From Kiloniellaceae bacterium (GTDB lineage: Bacteria; Pseudomonadota; Alphaproteobacteria; Kiloniellales; Kiloniellaceae): DNA of 64,000 nt. Position numbers and translations under genes: made by a program. The notes under the pieces were generated by a model. It ran no database searches. It was not told the origin of the DNA and worked only from the letters and a program-made list of their open reading frames with translations. How positions within the stretch are numbered: position 1 is the stretch's first letter; every line of letters begins with the position of its first letter. Of this stretch, positions 37,976-47,414 are shown one piece after another. The stretch is from contig JAJFGK010000112.1 of the NCBI GenBank assembly GCA_021776195.1, forward strand, positions 86,612-150,611. Direction: 5' to 3'.

Positions 37976-38053
37976 GGCCACTCTCTCCGTCGCGGGCAGG
38001 GGTCCTGGCCTCCGGCAGTCGGGGCCCGGGGCATGGTTTCACGTGGCATGGCG

Positions 38054-38572
38054 TCAAGTGACGCTGTCGATCTCGCCTTCGCTCATCGAGTCGGGCACCA
38101 GCACGATCGGGATATGAAGCTGACCGAGGTCCTTGCCTGTCAGCGCCGAAATCAAGGGACCGGGTCCGCGTTTGGCGGTGCTGGCGCCCAGCACCAGAAG
38201 CGAGATATCGGGTTGCTCTTCCAGCAGAGCAAAGAGCTCATCGCGCCGGTTGCCTTCCCGGATGTGCAAGGTCGGCAGCTTGCCGGAAATCTCCCGCACC
38301 TCGACCGCCAGATCCTGCAGAACACGTTCGGCCTCGTTGCGCGCCTCTTCGCGCATGAGATCGCCGACCGTCATCCAGTGCTGAAACTCCGAGGGCTCGA
38401 CGACAAAAAGCAGATTCACCCGCCCGCCGGAGTGGAACGCCCGGCGCGAGGCGTAGCGCAGCGCGAGGCGCATCTCCTTGGTCTCGTCCACGACGACCAG
38501 GAAAACGCGCTCGTGCTCCTCATGAGGCACCGCGGCGTCGGCATCCGCGCCCTTGTCATCGCCATTGCTCAC
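38054..38572 (-). CDS. Universal stress protein family
   Basis: 172 residues. VFLVVVDETKEMRLALRYAS is the first strand and helix of the UspA fold. The ATP-loop region LLVLGASTAKRGPGPLISAL approximates the G-2x-G-9x-G(S/T) pattern. An acidic N-terminal tail precedes the domain. Family members respond to starvation or oxidative stress; no specific partner is visible apart from co-orientation with nfuA. Confidence 0.87.
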   Translation of the reverse strand: MSNGDDKGADADAAVPHEEHERVFLVVVDETKEMRLALRYASRRAFHSGGRVNLLFVVEPSEFQHWMTVGDLMREEARNEAERVLQDLAVEVREISGKLPTLHIREGNRRDELFALLEEQPDISLLVLGASTAKRGPGPLISALTGKDLGQLHIPIVLVPDSMSEGEIDSVT

Positions 38573-38585
38573 GACAGATTGTCCG

Positions 38586-39338
38586 TCAAAGTTTGCGGAA
38601 GATGGCGTTACCGGCCCATCCTGCCACCAGTGCTAGCAGGATCGCAATGATCCCGTAAAGGGCGGCCTGCCGGTGGGCGAAATCGAAAACCTCGGCCTCC
38701 AGCCCAATCTTGGACACGAAGAGCGGTGTCGTCTGGGCCGATATGACCCGGCCCTGGCGCAGCAGATAGACTTGAACCTGATAGCTGCCGGTCGGCACAT
38801 TGGCCGGCAGCGCGAAGCGCACCCGGAACAACTGATTGCCCAAGAACGTGACTCGGCCGACATCGGCCCGGTAGAGACCGAGGCGCTGTTGATTGCGAAT
38901 CAGGCCTTCGCGCCACTCCTGGCGCAGGTTGGGCGAGGCCTTGGCCGCCGGCAGCTCGATTTTCACGTGCTCGAGACCGAGCTCATGGCGCGCCCGCACC
39001 GGGGCCGGCGCGATCTCATCCAGCGGGCGCGAGGCGGCGATGGTGTAGAAGCTGGGCGCCCGGTCGAAGGTCATGGTGGCGGAATTGACCCAGACCCCAA
39101 AGACCCGGCTCTTGCGATGCATCACCAGGGGCCGGGTCGGGCCGCGGACAATGACCACCACGTCGCCCTCGCCGTCGATGGCACCGAACAGCAGCACCTC
39201 GCTGCCGGAAAAGTCCGTCGCGATACCGACCAGGTGCTGCGAGATATCGACCACCAGGGGGGCCGCGCGCAACGGCGCCGCGCCGATGCCAAGGGCGAAC
39301 AGGGCGCCTAGGGCCAGAATTGTCGGCCAGAGTTTCAT
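38586..39338 (-). CDS. TIGR02186 family membrane-anchored protein
   Basis: 250 residues. A signal peptide (LALGALFALGIGAAPLRAAP) is followed by a periplasmic beta-rich region (VVDISQHLVGIATDFSGSEV, FGAIDGEGDVVVIVRGP) and one C-terminal membrane helix (YGIIAILLALVAGWAGNAIF). This matches the TIGR02186 family of alphaproteobacteria, whose role is unknown but which nearly always sits beside a TauE/SafE transporter. Overlap with that gene is 4 bp (ATGA), so they probably function together. Confidence 0.85.
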   Translation of the reverse strand: MKLWPTILALGALFALGIGAAPLRAAPLVVDISQHLVGIATDFSGSEVLLFGAIDGEGDVVVIVRGPTRPLVMHRKSRVFGVWVNSATMTFDRAPSFYTIAASRPLDEIAPAPVRARHELGLEHVKIELPAAKASPNLRQEWREGLIRNQQRLGLYRADVGRVTFLGNQLFRVRFALPANVPTGSYQVQVYLLRQGRVISAQTTPLFVSKIGLEAEVFDFAHRQAALYGIIAILLALVAGWAGNAIFRKL

Positions 39339-40249
39339 TCTCCGCCCAGCCCCAGGGAATAGACGTCAACCGGTTTGGCGGTCAGTTCGTGCATCAGCTT
39401 GCCGCAGACGCCCAGGACCATCAGGGCGAGCAGGCCACGCAGCTGCTCGCCGCGCAGCCGGGTGCCGGCGCGGGCGCCGAACTGGGCACCGACGACGGCG
39501 CCGCTCAGAAGCAGAATGGCCAGCACGACATCGACGGTCTGATTGGCATAGGCCTGCAGGAAGGTCACGTTGGCGGTCACGAAAATGATCTGAAACAACG
39601 AGGTGCCGACCACCACCGTGGTTGGCATGCCGAGCAGATAGATCATGGCCGGCACCATGATGAAGCCGCCACCGACGCCCATCAGCGCGGCCAGAACGCC
39701 GACCAGAAAGCCGATCGACAGGGGCAGGATGGCGGAAATATAGAGCTTCGATTTGTGAAAGCGCATCTTCAGCGGCAGGCCATGCACCCAGGTGTGGCGG
39801 TGCAGTTTCTTGGGCCCGGCCAGACTGCGCCGTTGGCGCATGGCCTTGATACTCTCGATCAGCATCAAAAGCCCAACCGTCCCCAGAAACACCACGTAGC
39901 AGAGCCGGATCATCAGGTCGACCTGGCCGATCTCGCGCAGAATCGCAAAGATCCAGACGCCCAGCGACGAGCCGAATATGCCGCCGACCAGCAGCACCGT
40001 TCCCATCTTGAAATCGACATTGCCGCGACGAAAGTGTGCCAGAACGCCGGAAACCGAGGAGGCGACGATTTGGTTGGCTTCGGTGCCGACCGCGACCGCC
40101 GGCGGAATACCGATGAAAATCAACAGAGGGGTCATGAGAAAGCCGCCACCTACCCCGAACACACCGGAAAGAAACCCCACGGCGCCACCCAAGGCGAGAA
40201 GTAGGAAGATGTGCACCGAAATCTCGGCAATCGGCAGATAGATCTGCAT
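39335..40249 (-). CDS. TauE/SafE family sulfite/organosulfonate exporter
   Basis: About 304 residues with around eight membrane helices. The internal duplication of the family is clear: FGVGGGFLMTPLLIF near residue 32 and MGVGGGFIMVPAMIYL in the second half. The family exports sulfite or sulfoacetate, or imports related anions; the substrate here is unknown. ATG 40249 precedes the first helix; an ORF to 40378 adds a cysteine-containing, non-hydrophobic stretch without support. Translationally coupled to the TIGR02186 gene. Confidence 0.88.
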   Translation of the reverse strand: MQIYLPIAEISVHIFLLLALGGAVGFLSGVFGVGGGFLMTPLLIFIGIPPAVAVGTEANQIVASSVSGVLAHFRRGNVDFKMGTVLLVGGIFGSSLGVWIFAILREIGQVDLMIRLCYVVFLGTVGLLMLIESIKAMRQRRSLAGPKKLHRHTWVHGLPLKMRFHKSKLYISAILPLSIGFLVGVLAALMGVGGGFIMVPAMIYLLGMPTTVVVGTSLFQIIFVTANVTFLQAYANQTVDVVLAILLLSGAVVGAQFGARAGTRLRGEQLRGLLALMVLGVCGKLMHELTAKPVDVYSLGLGGE

Positions 40250-40513
40250 GCTGTTGCTGTCTGACGTCCAAAGAGCACGGCAGGGCTGCCCGCCAGCCGG
40301 CCCGGGACCATCCCCCGCACCCTCGACCTGACAAACGAGACACCAAGCGCTTCGGCGTCCTGCCCCCCGATGCCGCAAAGCTTACGCCCATTGTTTTCCA
40401 AGGCCAATGGCCCGAGGCCCGAAATCGGGGACAAATATGGCATATTCAACGCTTTTCGGCGCCGGCTTAGGCCGCCGGCAAATCGAACAAGTGGCGGGGC
40501 GCTGGATTTTCGC

Positions 40514-41545
40514 CTAGGGCCGCAGCAGGCCGACCACGCGATGGACCTCGTCGAGCACCGGGTCGGCCAGCGCCCGGGCACGCTCGGCCCCGTCGCGCAG
40601 CACCGCGTCGACCGCGCCGGGATCGGCCATGTAGCGCTTCATCTCGCTGCCGACCGGGCCCAGTTTAGCGACCGCCAGATCGGTCAGCGCGCGCTTGAAA
40701 TCGGCGAAACCCTGGCCCTCGAATTCGCCGAGCACCGCGGTCAGCGGGCGGCCATCCAGCGCGGCATAGATCTCCAGCAGGTTATGGGCCTCCGGGCGCG
40801 CCTGACGGGCTTCTGCCGGGACCTTGCCGTCGGCGTCCAGCACCTCCGGCCCAGGCAGCAGCCCGGGGTCGCTGGTCGCCTTGCGGAACTTCTTGGCGAT
40901 GGCGTCTGCATCGTCGGTCATGGTGATGCGGCTGTAGTCCGAGGGGTCGGACTTGCTCATCTTCTTGCTGCCGTCGCGCAGCGACATGACCCGTGCCGCC
41001 TCGCCGCGGATCACCGGCTCCAGGACGGGAAAGAGCTCGATCCCGAAGTCGTTGTTGAACTTGATCGCGATATCGCGGGCCAGTTCCAGGTGCTGCTTCT
41101 GATCCTCGCCGACCGGCACGTGGGTCGCCTTGTAGACCAGGATGTCGGCGGCCATGAGGTTGGGATAGGCGTAGAGGCCGACACTGGCATTCTCGCGATT
41201 CTTGCCCGACTTTTCCTTGAACTGGGTCATCCGGTTCAGCCAACCGAGCCGCGCCACGCAGTTGAAGATCCAGGCCAGTTCGGCATGGGCCGGCACTTGG
41301 CTCTGATTGAAGATGATCGAGGTCTTGGGATCGATCCCCGCGGCCAGGAATGCGGCCGCGACCTCGCGGGTGTTGGCTGCCAAGGCGGCGGGATCCTGCC
41401 AGACCGTGATGGCGTGCAGATCGACCACGCAGTAGATGCACTCGAAGTCCTGCTGCAGGCCGACGAAATTGCGAATCGCCCCCAGGTAATTGCCCAGGTG
41501 CAGGTTGCCTGTCGGCTGGACGCCGGAAAAAATTCGGCCTTTCAT
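40514..41545 (-). CDS. trpS: Tryptophanyl-tRNA synthetase
   Basis: Class I synthetase of 343 residues. HIGH-type motif [14 protein letters not shown] near the N-terminus, KMSKS motif [13 protein letters not shown] near residue 195, and the family segments [16 protein letters not shown] and [13 protein letters not shown] between them. The start ATG at 41545 gives [13 protein letters not shown], the normal start. It follows murJ in the conserved mutS-glnD-murJ-trpS order, about 158 bp downstream; this gap holds no gene. Confidence 0.97.
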   Translation of the reverse strand: MKGRIFSGVQPTGNLHLGNYLGAIRNFVGLQQDFECIYCVVDLHAITVWQDPAALAANTREVAAAFLAAGIDPKTSIIFNQSQVPAHAELAWIFNCVARLGWLNRMTQFKEKSGKNRENASVGLYAYPNLMAADILVYKATHVPVGEDQKQHLELARDIAIKFNNDFGIELFPVLEPVIRGEAARVMSLRDGSKKMSKSDPSDYSRITMTDDADAIAKKFRKATSDPGLLPGPEVLDADGKVPAEARQARPEAHNLLEIYAALDGRPLTAVLGEFEGQGFADFKRALTDLAVAKLGPVGSEMKRYMADPGAVDAVLRDGAERARALADPVLDEVHRVVGLLRP

Positions 41546-41703
41546 TGCCTCGCGGCCTTTCCTTGATCGCTCAGTTCGGCCCGCGTTGGATCGCGATACC
41601 GCGCCTGTCCTCTCGGGGCATGCCGGGCGCGCGGGGTTATCGCCCCTGCTCCCAGGTCGGTCAAGGCCCCCCGATGTTCAAGACAGGAGGCATCGCCCTT
41701 GCG

Positions 41704-43254
41704 CTAGGGTATCGGTTGCCGGCGCAGCATGGCCCGCAGCTCGCTCAGCCGCGCCGCGCCCGAAAGCTGGGCCGCCAGCGCGAAGAGGACGATCCCGCCC
41801 CCCACCAGCAGGGCCAACCCGGCGATCCGCAAGGCCAGGCCCGCCGAGAACCAGGGCGCCAGCAGATCCGCCAGACCCCAGAGGCCGGCCCCCATGATCA
41901 GGGCCGCCAGGAGGATGCGCGGTTGCCGGCCGCGCAGGCGCCGGTCCGGTTCGAGTTGGCCGAGGCGCCTGAGACGCAGCGCCAGCAGTGCGACGTTGAG
42001 CCAGGCGGCCAGGCTCGTGGCCAGGGCGATCCCGACGTGCCCGAGAGGAAAGTAGAGGACAATGGACAGCACGATGTTGGCGGCCACCGAGGCCAGGGCA
42101 TAGTTGAGCGGCGTGCGGGTGTCCTCGCGGGCATAGAAGGCCGGTTGCAGGATCTTGACCAGGACGAAGGCCGGCAGTCCGGCGGCGAAGGCGGTCAGGG
42201 CCGCGGCGATGGCCGCGGCGCCCTCGCCGGTCAGCGCGCCGTGCTGGAACAGCACGCCGATGATCGGCCCGGGTATGACCATCAAGGCAACCGTCGCCGG
42301 CAGGGTCATGAGCAGGGCCAGCTCGAGGCCCCGGTTGAAGGTCTCCATGGCGTCGCTGTCCCGGCCGGCCCTGAGCTTGCGCGCCAGGTCGGGCAGCAGC
42401 ACGACACCGAAGGCGATACCGATCAGGCCGAGGGGCAGCTGGTAGATGCGGTCGGCATAGTAGAGGTAGGAGACGGCGCCGGACTGCTGCGAGGCGATGA
42501 TGGTGCCGACCACCAGGTTGATCTGCAGGGCGCCGGCCGAGATCACGCCGGGCAGCATCAAGGCGAGCAGCCTCCGGATGCCGGGGGTCAGGCGCGGCCG
42601 CGGCAGACGCAGCGCCATGCCGGCGCGGGCCGCTGCCACCAGGAGCAGCAGAAACTGCGCGATGCCGGCGGCAAACACGGTCCAGGCCATGACATGGCCC
42701 GGCAGGTCGCTGAGGGGCAGGATAACCAGCAGGGCGAAGATGAAGAAGATGTTCAGCAGCACCGGCGCGGCGGCGGCGGCGGAAAAGCGATAGAGCGCGT
42801 TCAGCAGGCCGCTGAGCAGGGCAACCAGGGCCATGAAGAGCAGGTAGGGAAAGGTGATGCGGCCGAGCTCGACGGCGAGCGCGAACTTGGCCGGCTCGTC
42901 GGTGAAACCCGGCGCCAGCACCAGCATGACCCAGGGCATCGCGATCATGGCCAGCACCAGGAGCGGCAGCAGGGTAAAGACCAGCAGGGCCAGGGACTGT
43001 TCGGCGAAAACCTTGGCCGCGGCCTCGCCCTCCTGCTCCAGGCGGCGGGCGAAGAGCGGCACGAAGGCGGCATTGAAGGCGCCCTCGGCGAAGATCCGGC
43101 GAAACATGTTGGGCAGGCGAAAGGCGACGAAGAAGGCATCGGCCACGGGCCCCGCGCCGACCGCCTGGGCGATCAGGATATCGCGGGCCAGGCCCAGAAC
43201 CCGGCTTGCCCCGGTCCAGCCCCCCACCGTCGCAATGGAACGCAACAGGCTCAT
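41704..43254 (-). CDS. murJ: Lipid II flippase MurJ
   Basis: Polytopic inner-membrane protein (about 516 residues, 14 predicted helices) moving the peptidoglycan precursor lipid II to the periplasm. The N-terminal signature SRVLGLARDILIAQAVGAG is followed by ADAFFVAFRLPNMFRRIFAE and GAFNAAFVPLF. ATG 43254 has GGAG 9 bp upstream; two earlier in-frame starts add 13 non-conserved residues. It is downstream of a HAD phosphatase and glnD and upstream of trpS. Confidence 0.96.
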   Translation of the reverse strand: MSLLRSIATVGGWTGASRVLGLARDILIAQAVGAGPVADAFFVAFRLPNMFRRIFAEGAFNAAFVPLFARRLEQEGEAAAKVFAEQSLALLVFTLLPLLVLAMIAMPWVMLVLAPGFTDEPAKFALAVELGRITFPYLLFMALVALLSGLLNALYRFSAAAAAPVLLNIFFIFALLVILPLSDLPGHVMAWTVFAAGIAQFLLLLVAAARAGMALRLPRPRLTPGIRRLLALMLPGVISAGALQINLVVGTIIASQQSGAVSYLYYADRIYQLPLGLIGIAFGVVLLPDLARKLRAGRDSDAMETFNRGLELALLMTLPATVALMVIPGPIIGVLFQHGALTGEGAAAIAAALTAFAAGLPAFVLVKILQPAFYAREDTRTPLNYALASVAANIVLSIVLYFPLGHVGIALATSLAAWLNVALLALRLRRLGQLEPDRRLRGRQPRILLAALIMGAGLWGLADLLAPWFSAGLALRIAGLALLVGGGIVLFALAAQLSGAARLSELRAMLRRQPIP

Positions 43255-43356
43255 GGTCCGCTTCTCCATCAGGCCTGGGCGAAAAGCAAGCATGGCAAGA
43301 GGGCCGGCGTGGGGCCAGAGCGCGGCAATCCCGCGGCGTCCCGCCGATCTTGGTCG

Positions 43357-44004
43357 CTAATCGCCGAGCCAGGACACGCAGCCCGGCAGCTCCGGCGCCG
43401 TCGCGGCCAGGCGCTGGGCCCCCGCCTCGACCAGTTCCCGGTTGCTGCCGTAGCCGTAGAGCACGCCGATCCGCGCCATGGCGTTGTTGCGGGCGCCGAT
43501 CATGTCGTGGCCGCGGTCGCCGATCATGACCGATGCCCTCGGGTCGGCGGCGGTTTCTTCCAGGGCATGGGCCAACAGGTCCGTCTTATCGGACCGGGTG
43601 CCGTCCAGTTCCGAGCCGAAGACCTGCTCGAAAAAGCCGTCCAGGGCGAAGTGCGCGACGATTTGCAGGGCATAGACCGTCGGCTTGCTGGTGGCGATGA
43701 AGAGCCGGTGACCGGCCGCGGCGAGAGCCCGCAAGGCCTCCTCGATCCCGGGATAGGGACTGTTCTCGTAGAGACCGACGGTCCCAAAGCGCGCGCGGTA
43801 GTGAACCAGCGCCTCGGCCGCCAAACCTTCGTCGCCGAGCAGGCTGTGAAAGCTGGCCAGCAGTGGCGGGCCGATGCACCAGGTCAGCGCGTCGGCCTCC
43901 GGCACCGGCCGGCCGAGCTGCTCCAGGGCGAACTGGATCGAGCCGGTAACGCCCGCTTTCGGGTCGGTGAGGGTGCCGTCGAGGTCAAAGAAAAGGGTTT
44001 TCAA
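43357..44004 (-). CDS. HAD-family phosphatase (phosphoglycolate phosphatase-like)
   Basis: 215 residues. HAD motif I FFDLDGTLTDPKAGV (Asp nucleophile and Asp general acid), motif II IATSKP, motif III lysine near SDKTDLLAHAL and motif IV MIGDRGHDMIGARNN. The cap is helical and placed between motifs I and II as in Gph/PGP-type enzymes. The substrate may be phosphoglycolate or another small phosphate ester. The start is TTG at 44004 with GGAAGG 9 bp upstream. Confidence 0.88.
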   Translation of the reverse strand: MKTLFFDLDGTLTDPKAGVTGSIQFALEQLGRPVPEADALTWCIGPPLLASFHSLLGDEGLAAEALVHYRARFGTVGLYENSPYPGIEEALRALAAAGHRLFIATSKPTVYALQIVAHFALDGFFEQVFGSELDGTRSDKTDLLAHALEETAADPRASVMIGDRGHDMIGARNNAMARIGVLYGYGSNRELVEAGAQRLAATAPELPGCVSWLGD

Positions 44005-44028
44005 ACCTGCTTGCCTTCCGCGCGCCGG

Positions 44029-44511
44029 TCACGGCTCGGCGAGGCCGGCGAGCGCGGGGCCGTCGAACCGCATCAGGCGCTTATGGGGCAGGTCCGCCGC
44101 GCCCAGGCGTTCATAGAAACGCTGCGCGCGGTCCGTCTCGACCGGCCAATCGATACGCCCGATGCGATGCTCGACACAAAAGCGGGCGAGGGTCCGCATC
44201 AGCCCTTCGCCGATGTTCCGGCGGCGCCAGTCCGCAAGGACGAAAAGGTCTTTCAGGAAGACCATGCCGCGCAGATCGTTGCCCGGATAGAGCACGGCAA
44301 AGGCCGCGAAGCCGACCGGCTCTTCGCCATCGAATCCAAGAATGAAACGGGTGTCGCTCACCCCGTCACCGCGCAACCAGCCCTCGGCCGCCGCGCGGGT
44401 GGCCCCGTCTGCCTTCTCCGGGTCCTGGTAGTAGCGATCCATCGCATCGACCATCTGGGCCAAGGCCGCCGCGTCGTCTGGACCGGCCAATCGGAACGCC
44501 ATGTCGCTCAT
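44029..44511 (-). CDS. GNAT family N-acetyltransferase
   Basis: 160 residues. FLKDLFVLADWRRRNIGEGL is the acetyl-CoA loop (R-R-x-x-G-x-G/A). AQRFYERLGAADLPHK is the fourth motif with the family tyrosine. The substrate is unknown. It starts 2 bp after the glnD stop region and shares the operon; the small-molecule GNATs beside glnD are not a recognised functional pair. Confidence 0.87.
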   Translation of the reverse strand: MSDMAFRLAGPDDAAALAQMVDAMDRYYQDPEKADGATRAAAEGWLRGDGVSDTRFILGFDGEEPVGFAAFAVLYPGNDLRGMVFLKDLFVLADWRRRNIGEGLMRTLARFCVEHRIGRIDWPVETDRAQRFYERLGAADLPHKRLMRFDGPALAGLAEP

Positions 44512-44513
44512 GG

Positions 44514-47414
44514 CTACTCCGCCGCCGCTGAGGGTGGCTTGGCCGACGCCTTCTTGACCTTCGCCCCCGGCTTGGCGGGCGCGCTTTGCTCTTCGCCCGC
44601 CTCGAGGGCCGCGAGCAGCCTGGTCTCGATGGTCTTCAGGCGGCGCTTGTTCTCGATCTTGTCACCCAGGGGATCCTGGACATAGAACACGTCGACCGCG
44701 CGCTCGCCGTAGGTCGCGATATGGGCGGCCTTGATCATGAGGTTCAGCTTCGTCAGGGCCAGGGTGATGTGATAGAGCAGGCCCGGCCGGTCCCGGGCGT
44801 TGATCTCGAGCAGGGTGTGATCGCCGCTCGCCTTGTTGTCGATCAGCACCACCGGGGGCACGCGAAAGACCCGGTAGCGGCTGGCAAGGCTCGAGCGCTG
44901 TTCGCTCAGTGCCTGAAGCGGCTTCAGGCGTCCCGACAGGGTCTGTTCGATGGCGGTCACCAGCCGCGCCCGCTTGGCCGGGCTGTCGAAGGGGCCGCCG
45001 GTCTGGTCCTCGACGAAAAAGCTATCCAGCGCCATGCCGTTCTTCAGGGTCGCGATCCGGGCCGCGTCGATGGTCGCGCCGGCCACCGCCATGGCCCCGG
45101 CCAGCCGGCTGAAAAGCCCCGCATGATCGGCGGTATAGACCGTCACCTCGGTGGCCTGGCGATAGCTGTCGACCCGGGTCTCGACCGTGAGGTCGCGCTT
45201 GTCTTTTTCCGCCGCCTGCACCAGCCGCGCCTGGCGCGCCAGGGTGTCGAGATCGGCCGAGAGCCAATAGGCCGGATGGCCGCGCCGCAGGTGCTGATCA
45301 AAGGCACGCTTGCTCCAATCCTCCAGGGCTTCGCGCAGCTCCTCCTTGACCCGCTTGACCCGTTCGTCGCGACGCCCGGTGGCGCGCCGGCCCGACAGCA
45401 CCTCGTCGGTGCGGCTGTAGAGCTCGCGCAGCAGCACGGCTTTCCAGGAGGTCCAAACCCCCGGTCCCACGGCGCGGATATCGGCCACCGTCAGGACCAG
45501 CAGCAGGCGCAGGCGTTCCGGCGACTGCACCCGCTCGGCGAAATCCTGGATCGTCTTGGGGTCGTCCAGGTCGCGCTTGAAGGCGGTGTCCGACATGGCC
45601 AGGTGGTGCAGCACCAGCCAGGCCACGGTCGCGGTCTCGGCTTCGCTCAGGCCGAGGCGCGGGCAGACCTGACGGGCGACCTTGGCGCCGACTTCCGAGT
45701 GATCGCCGGGCCGGCCCTTGGCGATGTCGTGCAGCAGCACCGCAACGTAGAGCACCCGGCGCGAGATCACCTGATGCACCACCTCGCTGGCGATCGGCGC
45801 TTCTTCGGCCAGATGGCCCTGTTCGATCGCGTGCAGGATGCCGATGGCAAAGAGCGTGTGCTCGTCGACCGTGAAGTGGTGGTACATATTGTATTGCATC
45901 TGTGCCACCACGCGCCCGAAATCGGGCAGGAAGCGGCCGAAGACACCGGCCTCGTTCATCCGCCTGAGGGCGGTCTCCGGGCCGCTCTCGGCGGTCAGGA
46001 TGTCCAGGAACAGAGCGTTCGCCTTGGGGTCGGCGCGCAGGCTCTTGTCGATCCAGCGCAGCGACTGGGTGATCCAACGCAGCGTCTCGGGCTGGATGTC
46101 CAGGCCTTTGTCCTGGGCGACCCGGAAGATGCGCAGCATTTCGATCGGCTTGTCGCGAAAGTGCTGCGCCTCCTTGACCCCGAGGCGGCTGCCGTCCAGG
46201 GCGAAGCCGGCGACCCGGCGCGGCAGCTTCAAGGCGCCGAGCCGGAAGCGCGACTGGCGCTTGAAGTCGCTCTCCAGCATGGAACAGAAGATCCGGGTCA
46301 GGGTGCCGACGTCCTTGGCGACCAGAAAGTAGTGCTTCATAAAGCGCTCGACGGCGTCGGTCCCGGCATGGGCGGTGTAGCCCATCTGCGGGGCGATTGC
46401 CATTTGCAGGTCGAAGGTCAGGCGCTCCTCGGCGCGGCCGGCCTGGTAGTGCAGATCGCAGCGCAGGGTCCAGAGGTGGCTGTGCGCCTTTTCGAAGCGC
46501 CGTACCTCGGCCCGCGTGAAGACCCCCTTCTCGACCAGGCGGGCAAAGGTGTCGACGTTGTAGAGGAACTTGGCGAGCCAGAAGAGCGACTGAAGATCGC
46601 GCAGTCCGCCTTTGCCCTCCTTGATGTTGGGCTCCAGGCTATAGCGCGATGCGCCGTGCTTGCGGTGGCGCTCATCGCGCTCGTTCAGCTTGGCCTCGAT
46701 GAAGGCGGCCGCCCGGCGCCGGCCGCCGCCCTGGATTTCGCGGCGGTAGCGCGCTTTCAGTTCGCGGTAGAGCTCCTGGTCGCCCCAGACCCAGCGCGCC
46801 TCCAGCAGCGAGGTGCAGATCACGTGGTCGCTGGCGGCCAGGCGAATACAGTCCTCCACCGTGCGCACCGCCTGGCCGACCTTGAAACCCAGGTCCCAGA
46901 GCAGATAGAGCACGGTCTCGACGATCTGCTCGGTACGCGGGGTTTCCTTGTAGGGCAGCAGGAACAGCAGATCGACATCGGAAAAGGGCGCCATCTCGAC
47001 CCGGCCGTAGCCGCCCAGGGCGACCAGCGACAGGCGCTCGCCGGTCGAGAGGTTGGCCGTCGGGTAGAGGTGCCGGCTGGCATGGTCGTAGAGCAGGCGG
47101 ACCAGTTGATCGACCAGATGGCATTGGGCTCGAGCGATGACGGGCCCGCGCGCGCCGGCCTCGAAGCGCCGTCGGATCTCGGCCCGGCCGCGGTCGCGCG
47201 CCGCCTTCAGGACTTGCAGAACGTCGGGGCGAATGCGCTCCAGGGATTCGGCCTCGCCAACCAGTCGCGCCAGGGCGGCGCTCAGGGCCCGCCGGTCGAT
47301 AATCGCCCGGGGCTGTTCGATGCCGGCCAGGGGGCCGCCGCCCGTGGCGCCTGCCGGCCTCGGGTCCTTGGTCTTGGGGACGAGCTTGGCGGCGAGCCGC
47401 GAGGCGACGTTCAC
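44514..47414 (-). CDS. glnD: [Protein-PII] uridylyltransferase/uridylyl-removing enzyme
   Basis: Nitrogen sensor modifying PII proteins according to glutamine. 966 residues: nucleotidyltransferase domain with [19 protein letters not shown], GlnD/PII-UTase linker, HD domain with [18 protein letters not shown], then two ACT domains near residues 745 and 850. All key residues look present. A GTG start overlaps the mutS stop by 4 bp. The C-terminal tail is Lys/Ala/Pro-rich ([13 protein letters not shown]). Confidence 0.97.
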   Translation of the reverse strand: MNVASRLAAKLVPKTKDPRPAGATGGGPLAGIEQPRAIIDRRALSAALARLVGEAESLERIRPDVLQVLKAARDRGRAEIRRRFEAGARGPVIARAQCHLVDQLVRLLYDHASRHLYPTANLSTGERLSLVALGGYGRVEMAPFSDVDLLFLLPYKETPRTEQIVETVLYLLWDLGFKVGQAVRTVEDCIRLAASDHVICTSLLEARWVWGDQELYRELKARYRREIQGGGRRRAAAFIEAKLNERDERHRKHGASRYSLEPNIKEGKGGLRDLQSLFWLAKFLYNVDTFARLVEKGVFTRAEVRRFEKAHSHLWTLRCDLHYQAGRAEERLTFDLQMAIAPQMGYTAHAGTDAVERFMKHYFLVAKDVGTLTRIFCSMLESDFKRQSRFRLGALKLPRRVAGFALDGSRLGVKEAQHFRDKPIEMLRIFRVAQDKGLDIQPETLRWITQSLRWIDKSLRADPKANALFLDILTAESGPETALRRMNEAGVFGRFLPDFGRVVAQMQYNMYHHFTVDEHTLFAIGILHAIEQGHLAEEAPIASEVVHQVISRRVLYVAVLLHDIAKGRPGDHSEVGAKVARQVCPRLGLSEAETATVAWLVLHHLAMSDTAFKRDLDDPKTIQDFAERVQSPERLRLLLVLTVADIRAVGPGVWTSWKAVLLRELYSRTDEVLSGRRATGRRDERVKRVKEELREALEDWSKRAFDQHLRRGHPAYWLSADLDTLARQARLVQAAEKDKRDLTVETRVDSYRQATEVTVYTADHAGLFSRLAGAMAVAGATIDAARIATLKNGMALDSFFVEDQTGGPFDSPAKRARLVTAIEQTLSGRLKPLQALSEQRSSLASRYRVFRVPPVVLIDNKASGDHTLLEINARDRPGLLYHITLALTKLNLMIKAAHIATYGERAVDVFYVQDPLGDKIENKRRLKTIETRLLAALEAGEEQSAPAKPGAKVKKASAKPPSAAAE

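Noticed and set aside
41545..44685. Plus-strand open frame of 1046 codons, Gln/Gly-rich
   Set aside because: Antisense to murJ, the HAD phosphatase and the GNAT gene; its composition is that expected from complementing GC-rich codons.
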